A stretch of 64,000 nt of DNA from Azophilus sp026709365 (GTDB taxonomy: Bacteria > Pseudomonadota > Gammaproteobacteria > Pseudomonadales > Azotimanducaceae). Made by a program: the position numbers and the translations under genes. The notes below the pieces were generated by a model that did no database searches, had not been told where the DNA came from, and was given only the letters and a program-made list of their open reading frames with translations. Each line of letters opens with the position of its first letter. The first letter of the stretch is position 1. This document shows, in pieces, positions 23,471 through 31,521 of this stretch. The stretch spans positions 496,001 through 560,000 of the forward strand of contig OZ241345.1 of NCBI GenBank assembly GCA_965200175.1, read 5' to 3'.

Positions 23471-24282
23471 GGGGCTTGGAACGCCTGGGCAAGTTCCTTG
23501 GACCGCCCGCAGGCGGCGCCTATGGCTTCGACCAACGCTTGGTCCGCCTGGTGGTGGCTGAGGGTGTTGAGCGCAGCCTCGGTGGTGCCGCCGGGGGAGG
23601 TCACCCGGCGGCGCAGTTCGGCCGGCGACTGCGTCCCTTGCCGCGCCATGAGCGCCGCTCCCAGGGCCGTCTCAACGGTCAGGGTTGCGGCCAGGCCGTC
23701 GGGCAGCCCAAGCCCGCGGCCAGCTGCGATCATGGCCTCCATCAAATGGAAGAAGTAGGCCGGGCCGCTGCCCGAAACCGCGGTGACCGCGTCGAGCAGC
23801 GCCTCGTCCGCCACCCAAGCCGTCTTGCCGACCGCCGCCAGGATGCGCTCGGCGAGGGCGCGCTGCCGTTCGCTGGCGGCGGCGTTGGCGCACAGTGCCG
23901 TGACCCCGGCGCGCAGCAGTGCCGGGGTGTTGGGCATGGTGCGCACAATGGGCTGAGCCGCCGAGGTGGCGGCGGCGATGCCGGCGATGGGCACGCCGGC
24001 GCAAATGGACACCAGCAGCCGCCCGGTCGGCACCTGAAGCCCGCGCAACACCGCTGGCAGCGCCTGCGGCTTCACCGCCAGCACCACCACGTCGGCCCGG
24101 TCAACGGCATCCTGATTGCGCTCGACGGCGCTCGCGCCCAAGCTGGCGACGGCCTCGCGGCAAGCCGGGTCCGGGTCGCTCGCCGCGAGGCGGCCCGCTT
24201 CGTGGCCGGCATCGATCAGCCCGCGCAACAGGCACTGGGCCATGTTGCCGCCGCCGATGAAACTGATTTGTGGACGATCCAA
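23467..24282 (-). CDS. proC: Pyrroline-5-carboxylate reductase ProC
   Basis: Last step of proline synthesis: NAD(P)H reduction of P5C. N-terminal Rossmann motif ISFIGGGNMAQCLLRGL, VVLAVKPQALPAVL, VSICAGVPI, VRTMPNTPALLRAGVTAL and the C-terminal AVSGSGPAYFFHLMEAM and RRRVTSPGGTTEAAL, all invariant features. The frame opens at ATG 24345, but a TTG at 24282 sits eight bases after GGAAG and starts right before the Rossmann strand, giving about 271 aa. The TTG start is preferred; the ATG remains possible. Confidence 0.92.
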   Translation of the reverse strand: MDRPQISFIGGGNMAQCLLRGLIDAGHEAGRLAASDPDPACREAVASLGASAVERNQDAVDRADVVVLAVKPQALPAVLRGLQVPTGRLLVSICAGVPIAGIAAATSAAQPIVRTMPNTPALLRAGVTALCANAAASERQRALAERILAAVGKTAWVADEALLDAVTAVSGSGPAYFFHLMEAMIAAGRGLGLPDGLAATLTVETALGAALMARQGTQSPAELRRRVTSPGGTTEAALNTLSHHQADQALVEAIGAACGRSKELAQAFQAP

Positions 24283-24504
24283 ATTCCGCTTCCGTTCGCC
24301 GCTTGGTTTTCGCTGGTCGATGCCTAATGGCGACCAAGGGGACATTCTGCCCTTGTTCGGCCCGGAGGTTAAGCGGGAATTCGCGGCAGCCGCAGTTCAA
24401 GACCGCCGACGTGGACAGCGGCTGAGCTCGATTCGCATCGGCCGGCAGTCCGGCTGCATGCCCATAAGCCAGCTTCAGCCAACGAAGTTGGGCGGAGTCG
24501 CCGG

Positions 24505-24550
24505 TTCATTTCGAGGGCGGGACGCCTTCGCTCCGTGGGCCCCGCCCGTG
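24505..24550 (+). repeat. F2 repeat, copy 3 (partial)
   Basis: TTTCGAGGGCGGGACGCC then TTCGCTCCG, the beginning of F2 as in copies 1 and 2, ending at the stop of the TonB receptor gene. It may serve as its terminator. Confidence 0.55.
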
Positions 24551-24551
24551 G

Positions 24552-27344
24552 TCAGAGCGCCCACTTGAGGTCGAGCAGCGCCGTGGTTCCGACGTCCTGC
24601 TCGAGTATGCGCACGCCGTCCTGCTTGATCTCGACGCCCTCGTCGAGCAGGTTCTTGATGCGAACCTTGACGGTCAGGTTCTCAGTCGCGAACCAGCTGT
24701 AAACAAAGTCCAGCGAGTGGAACGGCTGTTCGTAGGCATCGTCAAAGCTCTCGATGCCCGCAAAGAAGATGCGCTCGCCAAAGCTGTTGTAAACCAGCGT
24801 CGCGCCATGCTTGCCGTTGAACGAATCGAAGCCGAGCTGCACGTTGGCCACCCATTCGGATTGCTGGGTCATGCGTCTCGACGTGTTGGTGATGTTGCCG
24901 GCCAGACCGTCCGCCCGAATGTCGAGCTTGGAATCCGCCAGGGTCAGGTTCCCGGATACGTAGAACTGGTCTATCCACCCGCCGACCAGTCCACCCAGGA
25001 AACCCAAGCTCTTCAAGCCCTCCAACTCCACGCCGTAGATTTCGACCGCATCGGCGTTGACGAAGTTGAACACGATGTTGTCCTCGGTGGCCGCACCCTG
25101 AAGCGTCTCGATCGGGTCCGTCACGTCCTTGTAAAAGCCCGACACCGTGAAGTTGTCGCCGTTGCTCCAAAACCACTCGGCGCGCAAGTCGAAGTTGGAG
25201 AGGCTCGACGGCACGAGGAAAGGATTTCCCCTCACCCGGGCCTCACTCAGGGGATCGATGTACGTTGACTGGGAGACTTCGCGGAGGTCCGGCCGCGCGA
25301 CCGTCTCTCCCCAACTGAACCGCAACTGAAACTCCTCCGCCCAAAGCCCCGGCCGAATGTACGTCAAGGCGACCGACGGATAGACATCATCTTCGTTGAT
25401 GGTTGCGGCCTCGATCTCTTCGGCGGAAAACGGAATTCGGTTGCCGCCGTATTCCAGCAGGTCCACGGGCACGGAAACCTGAACGAAGCTCTCCCACCGC
25501 AATCCCCCGGAAATCCGCCATGCGTCATTGAAGAGAACGTCAAACTTGCCGTATGTCGCCTCGGTCGTCTGCGCCGCGTAGTAGCTCTCCAGACCAAAGC
25601 CGCCGACGCCGAGCGACGTGATGAAGCCGTTCTCCGGATTCATCAGGTTGGCGTCCGAGAACACCTCGCTCGGCGTGCCTTCGCTGATTGAATTGAAGCC
25701 CGGCGCCGTGCTGCCGATGCCCAAGGAGGTCTGCTCGTAGGCTCGGGCCTTGCGCGCGTAGTCGTAGCCCCAGGACAACTCAAGGTCCCAGGCGCCCGCG
25801 CGGAACGGCACCGCCACATCCGAGCCCCAGGTTTCCACGTCGTCGTCAAGGTCGGAAAAGCGGAAGTCCCCGGCGGTGCCCGAGGAGCGAACGTTGGTGC
25901 TGACCACATTGCCGTACGGGGCATCCAGAACGTCCGTTGAACCCACTCGCACTTCATTCGGAATGTCAGTGGTGGCTTGCGCCTCGGAGTAGTACCAAGT
26001 CACCTTGGCGTCCCGCAGAAAGTCGAACGCCTCCAAAAACGGAAACATCGCCAAGGTGTCGTCGCCGAGGGTGTGTTCGCCCCGCACTTGGTTGACGACC
26101 AACTCCCGTTGCTCGAACCGAATGTCCGCGACCCGTCCTTGGGTGGGATTGTCGTCCGCGCAATCGTTGAACTGCCCCTGCTGACAGGTCAGCGAGAAGG
26201 ACGCATCATCCTCCGTGCTGCGCAGGAACAGGCTCATCGTGCCGATTTCGTGGTCGTCGGTGAAGCGCAGGCCCAGGTTGCCCGCCCCGGTGATGTTCAC
26301 CGACTGCACCGTGCGCTGCGTGCGGGAGAAGTCGGTCTCCGGATTGGCCACGTTGCGGTTCACCCGGTCGCGGTTGCGCCAGTCGTTGGCGTAGGAGCCG
26401 AGTCCCAAAAAGCCGAACTCCCAGTTCTCGCCAAAAAACCATCGGTAGCCGCCCGTGACTTCAGCCTTCATGTCCGGGGACAGATCCTTGGGGCGAATGT
26501 CGATGTCCCGGTTCAAGGCCATCGCCAGTTCCCGGTTGAGCGCCTGAGCCTCGGCCAAGGTCGGCGAGCCGCCTGCGCGACGCAGCGTATTGAAGATGTT
26601 GACTTGGGAGAAGTTGCCTCGATAGGCCTCAATGGCATCAGTGATGGTGGTCGAAAGCGCCCGGGTGCCGTCATCTGCGCCAATGCCGTCATTATCGCCG
26701 CCGCTGTAGGTCAGGCCGTCGTCGTCGCTGTCGGTGTTCCAGCCGGTGCTCATCTTGACGCTGAACACAAGGTCTTCCGGCACCTGCTTGGTGCGTATGT
26801 CGAGGTTGCCGCCGCCGAAGGCCGCGGGCATCTCCGGGGAAAACCCTTTCCGCACGGACAGTGCGTCGATGATGTCCGCCGGAAAGATGTCAAGCGGCAG
26901 CACGTTGCGCGTCAAGTCCGGCGAGGGAACCGCCGCGCCGTTGAGGAGCACACTGGAGTAGCGCTCGCCGAGGCCACGAACGTACACGAACTTGCCCTGC
27001 GCGACGGTAAGCCCCGGAACCCTTCTAAGAGCCTGCGCCACATCGCTGTCACCAACCCTGGAAATGCCCTCGGCATCCAGCATGTCAACTGGCACGTCGC
27101 TGTCGATGCGCTCCGAGACGATGTCGGTCGCTGCGGATCGGAAGCGCCCGAGCACCACGATCTCCTCGATGGCGTTGGGGTCCGCCGTCGCCGCAGCGCC
27201 CGCCGTTGCTGAAGCAACGGCTGCTGATTCCCCGTTTTCCTCGGTCCCTTCTCCGCCAGCTTCCTGCTGCGCCTGCGCCCCGGCGCCGACCAACATCGCC
27301 AACGCCAGCGCAACCGGCGGAAAGCGGCGCCTGCCTACTGTCAT
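24552..27344 (-). CDS. TonB-dependent receptor paired with a lipoprotein
   Basis: 930-aa outer-membrane receptor. Signal peptide (ends GAGAQA), an Ala/Glu-rich linker, TonB box EEIVVLG, plug domain (VGDSDVAQALRRVPGLTVAQ, VRGLGERYSSVLLNGAAVPSPD, GFSPEMPAAFGGGNLDIRTK), then a large beta-barrel ending in DLKWAL. This receptor type, with RGLGERYSSVLLNG, is common in Caulobacter, Xanthomonas and Alteromonas relatives. A GAGGGATAA site precedes ATG 27344. The upstream gene, 136 bases away on the same strand, is a beta-helix lipoprotein, and a PHO-box promoter stands before that pair. Substrate unknown; phosphate-containing compounds are suggested by the promoter. Confidence 0.86.
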   Translation of the reverse strand: MTVGRRRFPPVALALAMLVGAGAQAQQEAGGEGTEENGESAAVASATAGAAATADPNAIEEIVVLGRFRSAATDIVSERIDSDVPVDMLDAEGISRVGDSDVAQALRRVPGLTVAQGKFVYVRGLGERYSSVLLNGAAVPSPDLTRNVLPLDIFPADIIDALSVRKGFSPEMPAAFGGGNLDIRTKQVPEDLVFSVKMSTGWNTDSDDDGLTYSGGDNDGIGADDGTRALSTTITDAIEAYRGNFSQVNIFNTLRRAGGSPTLAEAQALNRELAMALNRDIDIRPKDLSPDMKAEVTGGYRWFFGENWEFGFLGLGSYANDWRNRDRVNRNVANPETDFSRTQRTVQSVNITGAGNLGLRFTDDHEIGTMSLFLRSTEDDASFSLTCQQGQFNDCADDNPTQGRVADIRFEQRELVVNQVRGEHTLGDDTLAMFPFLEAFDFLRDAKVTWYYSEAQATTDIPNEVRVGSTDVLDAPYGNVVSTNVRSSGTAGDFRFSDLDDDVETWGSDVAVPFRAGAWDLELSWGYDYARKARAYEQTSLGIGSTAPGFNSISEGTPSEVFSDANLMNPENGFITSLGVGGFGLESYYAAQTTEATYGKFDVLFNDAWRISGGLRWESFVQVSVPVDLLEYGGNRIPFSAEEIEAATINEDDVYPSVALTYIRPGLWAEEFQLRFSWGETVARPDLREVSQSTYIDPLSEARVRGNPFLVPSSLSNFDLRAEWFWSNGDNFTVSGFYKDVTDPIETLQGAATEDNIVFNFVNADAVEIYGVELEGLKSLGFLGGLVGGWIDQFYVSGNLTLADSKLDIRADGLAGNITNTSRRMTQQSEWVANVQLGFDSFNGKHGATLVYNSFGERIFFAGIESFDDAYEQPFHSLDFVYSWFATENLTVKVRIKNLLDEGVEIKQDGVRILEQDVGTTALLDLKWAL

Positions 27345-27480
27345 GTTCTTATCCCTCGTTTGTGGTCCGATGCCCTTGAGCGCCGCGCAGCCGCGCGCTC
27401 CCAAAGAGTCCCGAAGGTCAATTGAGCCGGTGGCAGCCGGCCCCTGCCAGCCGGGCAAAGCGCTGCGGGGAGCGCCCCCG

Positions 27481-29082
27481 TCAGTCGAGCCATAGCGAGT
27501 CGAGGCCGACGGTCCAGTTTGCGGTCCAGTCGTCATCCGCGGACACGGCGCCGAGGCTCTCGTCATCGGTGTCGCCGTCGCCATCAGTGTCAGCAAGCAC
27601 GACGCCCAGTGGTTCGCCGGCCGCATCGGTCAGGTTGCCGGCGGTGTGGAAAGGCCGCCGGCCGCCGAGCAGCGAGAGGTTCGGGCTGTCGCTTTCCGTG
27701 ATGATCACATTGCCCGTGTTGTTCGGGTACTTCGCGGCATTGGCAATCCACTCCCCGATCGAGTCGCCATTGGTCAGGCTGTCCTTGGTCGCTTCCTGAC
27801 AGGCCATGACGGTTCCCGACACCGAGGCTTCGCCGGCCTGGGCCGCATCGCGCGTGTTGTCGTCGTCAAGTTCGAAGCACTCATTGCCGCCGACCGAGAG
27901 CTTGGTGCGCGCGTAGCCATCGAAAACGATGCTGTTGCGCAGCTGGGTGCGAGCCCCTTCCCGATTGACGATTCCCTCCGAGTCGCCATGCGTGCCGGTG
28001 CCGTCGGGCACTTCGTCGGACCCGGAGTTGATGCAGGTGAGGTTGTTCACGAAAGCATTGGTCACCGGGCTGCCCGCATCGGCTGCGCTCAGGCTGTCGC
28101 CCTCGATGCAGCGGTTTCCGTCGCTCATCGAGTGGATGACCAGCGCACGGTCGATGCCCCCGGTCCAGCCCTGGTCATAGTCGATCGAGTCGTCCCGCAC
28201 ATAGAGGGCGACGTAGTTGCTGACCTGCACCGCGCCGCCGAAAAACTCAATCCCGTCGTCGTAGGTGCTGTAGGCCTGCAGGTATTCGACCACGGTGTCG
28301 GAACCGACCGCGTTGAAGCTCACGCCGTTGAGCTCGTCGCCGGGAGCCGCCTCGAAGCCGGTGTGCTTGACAACGACGTAGCGCAGCGAGCCGGAGCTGT
28401 CCTCGTTGTCGTTGCCGCCGTAGTGCGACGGCTTGCCTTCGGCAAGGACGTTGCACTCGTTGTTGGCGCGCTGGTCGTCACTGCACTTGTTGGTCAGGCC
28501 GCGGCCGTTGATGACCACGCCGCCCCAAAGCTGCACGTCTTCGGCGCCTGCGGTGCCGGTCACCGCATCGGTGAAGCCGGTGAACGTAATCGGGGCGGTC
28601 GGCGAGCCATTGGCGTTGATCTGCGAACCGCGGTTGACCAGCAGGTAGTCGCTGGCATTGGTCCAAGCCAAGGTGTTGCCGGCAGCGATGGTGAGGGTTG
28701 GGCCCTCGCCCTTGCCGGGAGGCGGCGTGGTGCCGTCCGTGTCCGCCCCTACCGCAAGGGTGTCCTCGAAGATGTGTACGCCGGAGATGAAGGGGATCGA
28801 GAGATCAGCCATCAGCGGGTTGTTGATGCCGACGAAACTGGAATCGTAAACGCAGTTTTGGCCGTCAAACGTGCCTTGGACCGCCGCCCCCGAATCCGGG
28901 TGGTCGTAGCTTGCGCACGGATTGCTGCCGCCGCCGGACGTCGTGGTGGTCGTCGAGTTGTCCGTCACGCTGGAGTTGTTGTCCGCCGATATGTTGACGT
29001 CGCCGCCACTGCAGCCCGCCAAAGCGGCGGCGACCATGGCCAGCGCCACAACCGGCCGGTAACCGTCTCGAAGGTTCATCAT
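27481..29082 (-). CDS. Beta-helix surface lipoprotein, partner of the TonB receptor
   Basis: 533 aa. Lipoprotein signal with lipobox LAGC (VALAMVAAALAGC), then a Ser/Thr/Asn-rich linker and a repetitive right-handed beta-helix-like region (LTIAAGNTLAW, LLVNRGSQINANG, ITFTGFTDAV, VQLWGGVVINGRG, YVVVKHTGFE, VEYLQAYSTYDDGIEFFGG). An acidic DTDGDGDTDDE stretch near the C-terminus could bind calcium. GAGGAACAG lies just before the double ATG at 29082/29079. Genes of this type regularly precede such TonB receptors and may capture substrate at the surface. No enzymatic motif seen. Confidence 0.75.
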   Translation of the reverse strand: MMNLRDGYRPVVALAMVAAALAGCSGGDVNISADNNSSVTDNSTTTTTSGGGSNPCASYDHPDSGAAVQGTFDGQNCVYDSSFVGINNPLMADLSIPFISGVHIFEDTLAVGADTDGTTPPPGKGEGPTLTIAAGNTLAWTNASDYLLVNRGSQINANGSPTAPITFTGFTDAVTGTAGAEDVQLWGGVVINGRGLTNKCSDDQRANNECNVLAEGKPSHYGGNDNEDSSGSLRYVVVKHTGFEAAPGDELNGVSFNAVGSDTVVEYLQAYSTYDDGIEFFGGAVQVSNYVALYVRDDSIDYDQGWTGGIDRALVIHSMSDGNRCIEGDSLSAADAGSPVTNAFVNNLTCINSGSDEVPDGTGTHGDSEGIVNREGARTQLRNSIVFDGYARTKLSVGGNECFELDDDNTRDAAQAGEASVSGTVMACQEATKDSLTNGDSIGEWIANAAKYPNNTGNVIITESDSPNLSLLGGRRPFHTAGNLTDAAGEPLGVVLADTDGDGDTDDESLGAVSADDDWTANWTVGLDSLWLD

Positions 29083-29223
29083 CTGTTCCTCGTTAAGCCT
29101 AGTTTGCTTGGAGCGCCGCATCACGGCGGCGCATTCGGCCTTGCTTGCGGCCGAGGCCCCAAGGCCATGCCGGGTCGGGCCGCAGCATGCGCGCACGGCC
29201 GGCCCCATCCGCAAGGCGCCGCC
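29083..29223. other. Leader region of the lipoprotein-TonB operon
   Basis: About 135 bases of predicted untranslated leader below the PHO-box promoter. It is GC-rich with short inverted repeats (GCCGCATCACGGCGGC), and no gene or known riboswitch was recognised. Confidence 0.4.
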
Positions 29224-29257
29224 AATCTAGCGGCGGGACGTGACATTTTTGTGACGG
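29224..29257 (-). promoter_or_regulatory. PHO box and minus-10 upstream of the lipoprotein-TonB operon
   Basis: On the minus strand CCGTCAC-AAAA-ATGTCAC (29240-29257), two 7-mers separated by four bases, against the PhoB consensus CTGTCAT-AAAT-CTGTCAT. Ten bases downstream is TAGATT (29224-29229), the correct distance for a PhoB-dependent minus-10. Start codon 29082 is about 140 bases further on. Confidence 0.65.
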
Positions 29258-29377
29258 GTTGTTGGCCCGCCCCGAACGCTTGCCAAGCTCCGCCACTGGC
29301 CCAATGCAGCGCTGGCTCAATTTGACTCACGTCATCGTCGTGGTTCGGTCGTGGGTGGTCCGCCCGAAACCAGCGGA

Positions 29378-29487
29378 CTCCGGGCGCGAGAGCGCCACTG
29401 CGACGGCGCGAACGCGCACCTTCGCTGCGTGTCGGTTCGTTGTGCCCTCGCTCCGGGGATCTCGCCTGAAGCGGGCGTTTCGCGCGG
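29378..29487 (+). repeat. F3 repeat, copy 2
   Basis: Starts GACTCCGGGCGCGAGAGCGC, CACTGCGACGGCGCGAA, GCGCACCTTCGCTGCG, as F3 copy 1, but the inner module (CTCGCTCCGGGGATC...GAAGCGGGCGTTTCGC) is inverted relative to that copy. It abuts F1 copy 7. Confidence 0.75.
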
Positions 29488-29490
29488 GTG

Positions 29491-29580
29491 TGCGGATTTA
29501 GACACATCTCGGAACCTGAGCCACGCAGCGGAGTTTCGCGCAGCGAAACTCCAAAGCGCCCGCTTTGCGGGCGCGCGGGT
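29491..29580 (-). repeat. F1 double-hairpin repeat, copy 7
   Basis: Minus strand: variable stem GCGCCCGC/GCGGGCGC (29556-29574, loop of 3), constant stem GGAGTTTCGC/GCGAAACTCC (29530-29552), tail GTGGCTCAGGTTCCGAGATG. A complete copy directly downstream of F3 copy 2. Confidence 0.9.
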
Positions 29581-29675
29581 TGCATTGCGCCGTGGATGTA
29601 GGTAATTTTATCCGTAGGAATTAAAGACCTAATCCGCCTAGCCCGCTTGGTCTGGGCCTGCAAGGAGATCGGACG

Positions 29676-29954
29676 ATGAGCATCCACGCAATCCGCAACT
29701 TGATCGCAATCCTGCCCTTGGCCCTTGGCCTAGGCGCCTGCGCCGGCACCCCTCTCGATACGGCCGAACGCCAAGTCACGCACTATTGGTACGCACAGGA
29801 AGCGCAGACCAACCGGGACTACAAGCTTGACCAAGCCCAGTGCTCCGACGCCCACGAAATCCCCAAAGCGGAACCCCTGATGAAGGACTCCCTGTCGTTC
29901 GAGGGCTATCGCGACTGCATGTTGGCCAAGGGCTACGTGCTCAGGAACTACTAG
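29676..29954 (+). CDS. Small lipoprotein of unknown function
   Basis: 92 aa. Lipobox LGAC in LPLALGLGACAGT, then a mature part with QAQCSDAHE and FEGYRDCMLAKGYVLRNY. The paired Cys and the YRxCMxxKGY ending are shared by many small proteobacterial envelope lipoproteins of unknown role. A strong AAGGAGAT site is ten bases before the ATG. A perfect 16-bp hairpin follows the stop. Monocistronic. Confidence 0.75.
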   Translation: MSIHAIRNLIAILPLALGLGACAGTPLDTAERQVTHYWYAQEAQTNRDYKLDQAQCSDAHEIPKAEPLMKDSLSFEGYRDCMLAKGYVLRNY

Positions 29955-29958
29955 ACAT

Positions 29959-29997
29959 GCGGCTGCGGCGCGGCGGATCGGGCCGCGCCGCAGCCGC
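29959..29997 (+). terminator. Perfect 16-bp GC hairpin after the small lipoprotein
   Basis: GCGGCTGCGGCGCGGC (29959-29974), loop of seven, GCCGCGCCGCAGCCGC (29982-29997). It begins five bases after the stop codon. There is no T-tract, so if it terminates it does so differently from the classical type. Confidence 0.6.
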
Positions 29998-30162
29998 GCC
30001 CCCAACGTCCCCATACTGCGAGCCGCTGGCCCTCGCACTCCCCATCCAAGGCCAGGAATCAACCGGGCAGGGCGCAGCTCCCGCTTCCCAGGCCGCGCAT
30101 TCGGTCGATCACTGCCGATGGGGGCGATAGACCCTGGTTGCGGCCTTGATCCCGCCGTCCCG

Positions 30163-31515
30163 CTAAGAAGCGCCTCCGCCGGCCACAGTCATCGTCTCGA
30201 TCAGCATGCTCGGGGTGATGATGTTGCCGCGTTCGTCGGGGTCGTCGCCGACTGCGGCCACTTGGCGCAGCATGTCCTTCAGATTGGAGGCGATGGTGAC
30301 TTCATGGACCGGGTAGGCCAGTTCGCCGCCCTCCACCCAGAAGCCGGCGGCGCCTTGGGAGTAGTCGCCGGTGACGCCGTTGACGCCGGTGCCCATCAGG
30401 TCGGTGACGTACAGGCCCCGACCCATGTCCTTGAGCAGGGCCTTGAACGCCTTGGTGCGGCCCCTCAGCAGCAGGTTGTGGACGCCGCCGGCGTTGCCGG
30501 TGGTGGACAGTCCAAGGCGACGGCCGGAGTAGGCCGAGAGCACGTAGCTGCGCACCGCTCCGGCGTCGATGAACGCTTTCTCCGCCGTGGCCACGCCGTC
30601 GCCGTCGAAGCTGGCGCTGCCCAGGCGTCCCGGCAGCAGGGGCTGCTCGATGAGGTGCAGGTGGGGGCTGGCGACTTCGGCGTCCAAGGCGTCGAGCAGG
30701 AAGGAGGCTTTGCGGTACTGGGCGCCGCCGCTCAAGGCGCCGATGACATGGCCGGCCAGGGAGCGGGCCGCCTGGGGCGAGAACAGCACCGGGCAGCTGC
30801 CGGTGGCGACCTTGCGCGGCGACAGCCGGGCGGCGGTGCGCTCGGCGGCGGTTCGGCCCACGGCTTCCGGATCCTCCAGAGCGCCGGGATTGCGGTGCGT
30901 CGTGTACCAGTAGTCGCGTTGCATGCCGTTGCCGTCCTCGGCAATCAGGACGCAGCTTAGGCTGTGGCTGGTGGTGGAGGCGGCGCCCATGAAGCCGTGG
31001 GAGTTGCCATAGACTGCGCAGGATTGCGACCGGGCCGCCTCCGCGCCTTCGGAATTGACAATGCGCCGGTCGGTGGCGAACCCTTGCGCTTCGCAGGCCA
31101 GGGCCGCGGCCAGTGCGGCATCGGTGTCCAACGGGGCCGGGTGGAACAGGTCCAGATCCGGCAGGCGCGCCGCCATCAAGTCGGCATCCGCCAATCCGTG
31201 GCAGGGATCGTCCTGGGTGTGGCGGGCGATGCCCAGCGCCCGCGCCACCGTCTCCTCGATGGCGCCTTCGCTGCTGTCCGACGTGCTCGCGGCGCCCTTG
31301 CGCTGGCCGTCATACACCGCGATGCCGAAGCTGCGGTCCGCATGGAACTCCAAGGTCTCCAGTTCGCCCTTGCGGACCTTGACCGTCAGCCCGATGTCCT
31401 CGGACACCGAAACCTCAGCGGCAGCGGCGCCCAGCCGCTTGGCTTGGCGCAGGATGGCTTCGGCCCGCCCGGTCAGTTCGCCTTCCTGCTGGCGGATGTC
31501 AACGTCCTGGCGCAT
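30163..31515 (-). CDS. pmbA: PmbA/TldE metalloprotease subunit
   Basis: 450 aa. Partner of TldD in the heterodimeric TldD/E protease that matures microcins and cleaves unfolded peptides (including CcdA). Family markers: ADRSFGIAVYDGQRKGAASTSD, VVNSEGAE-like RIVNSEGAEAARS, SFLLDALDAEVASP, SSTGNAGGVHNLLL-like LSTTGNAGGVHNLLLRG, and GLYVTDLMGTGVNGVTGDYSQGAAGFWVEGGEL near the end. PmbA lacks the HExxxH of TldD. Directly downstream of tldD with a six-base gap. Together with the C39 exporter at 61-63 kb this is worth noting, since TldD/E matures some exported peptides. Confidence 0.94.
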   Translation of the reverse strand: MRQDVDIRQQEGELTGRAEAILRQAKRLGAAAAEVSVSEDIGLTVKVRKGELETLEFHADRSFGIAVYDGQRKGAASTSDSSEGAIEETVARALGIARHTQDDPCHGLADADLMAARLPDLDLFHPAPLDTDAALAAALACEAQGFATDRRIVNSEGAEAARSQSCAVYGNSHGFMGAASTTSHSLSCVLIAEDGNGMQRDYWYTTHRNPGALEDPEAVGRTAAERTAARLSPRKVATGSCPVLFSPQAARSLAGHVIGALSGGAQYRKASFLLDALDAEVASPHLHLIEQPLLPGRLGSASFDGDGVATAEKAFIDAGAVRSYVLSAYSGRRLGLSTTGNAGGVHNLLLRGRTKAFKALLKDMGRGLYVTDLMGTGVNGVTGDYSQGAAGFWVEGGELAYPVHEVTIASNLKDMLRQVAAVGDDPDERGNIITPSMLIETMTVAGGGAS

Positions 31516-31521
31516 GGGACG

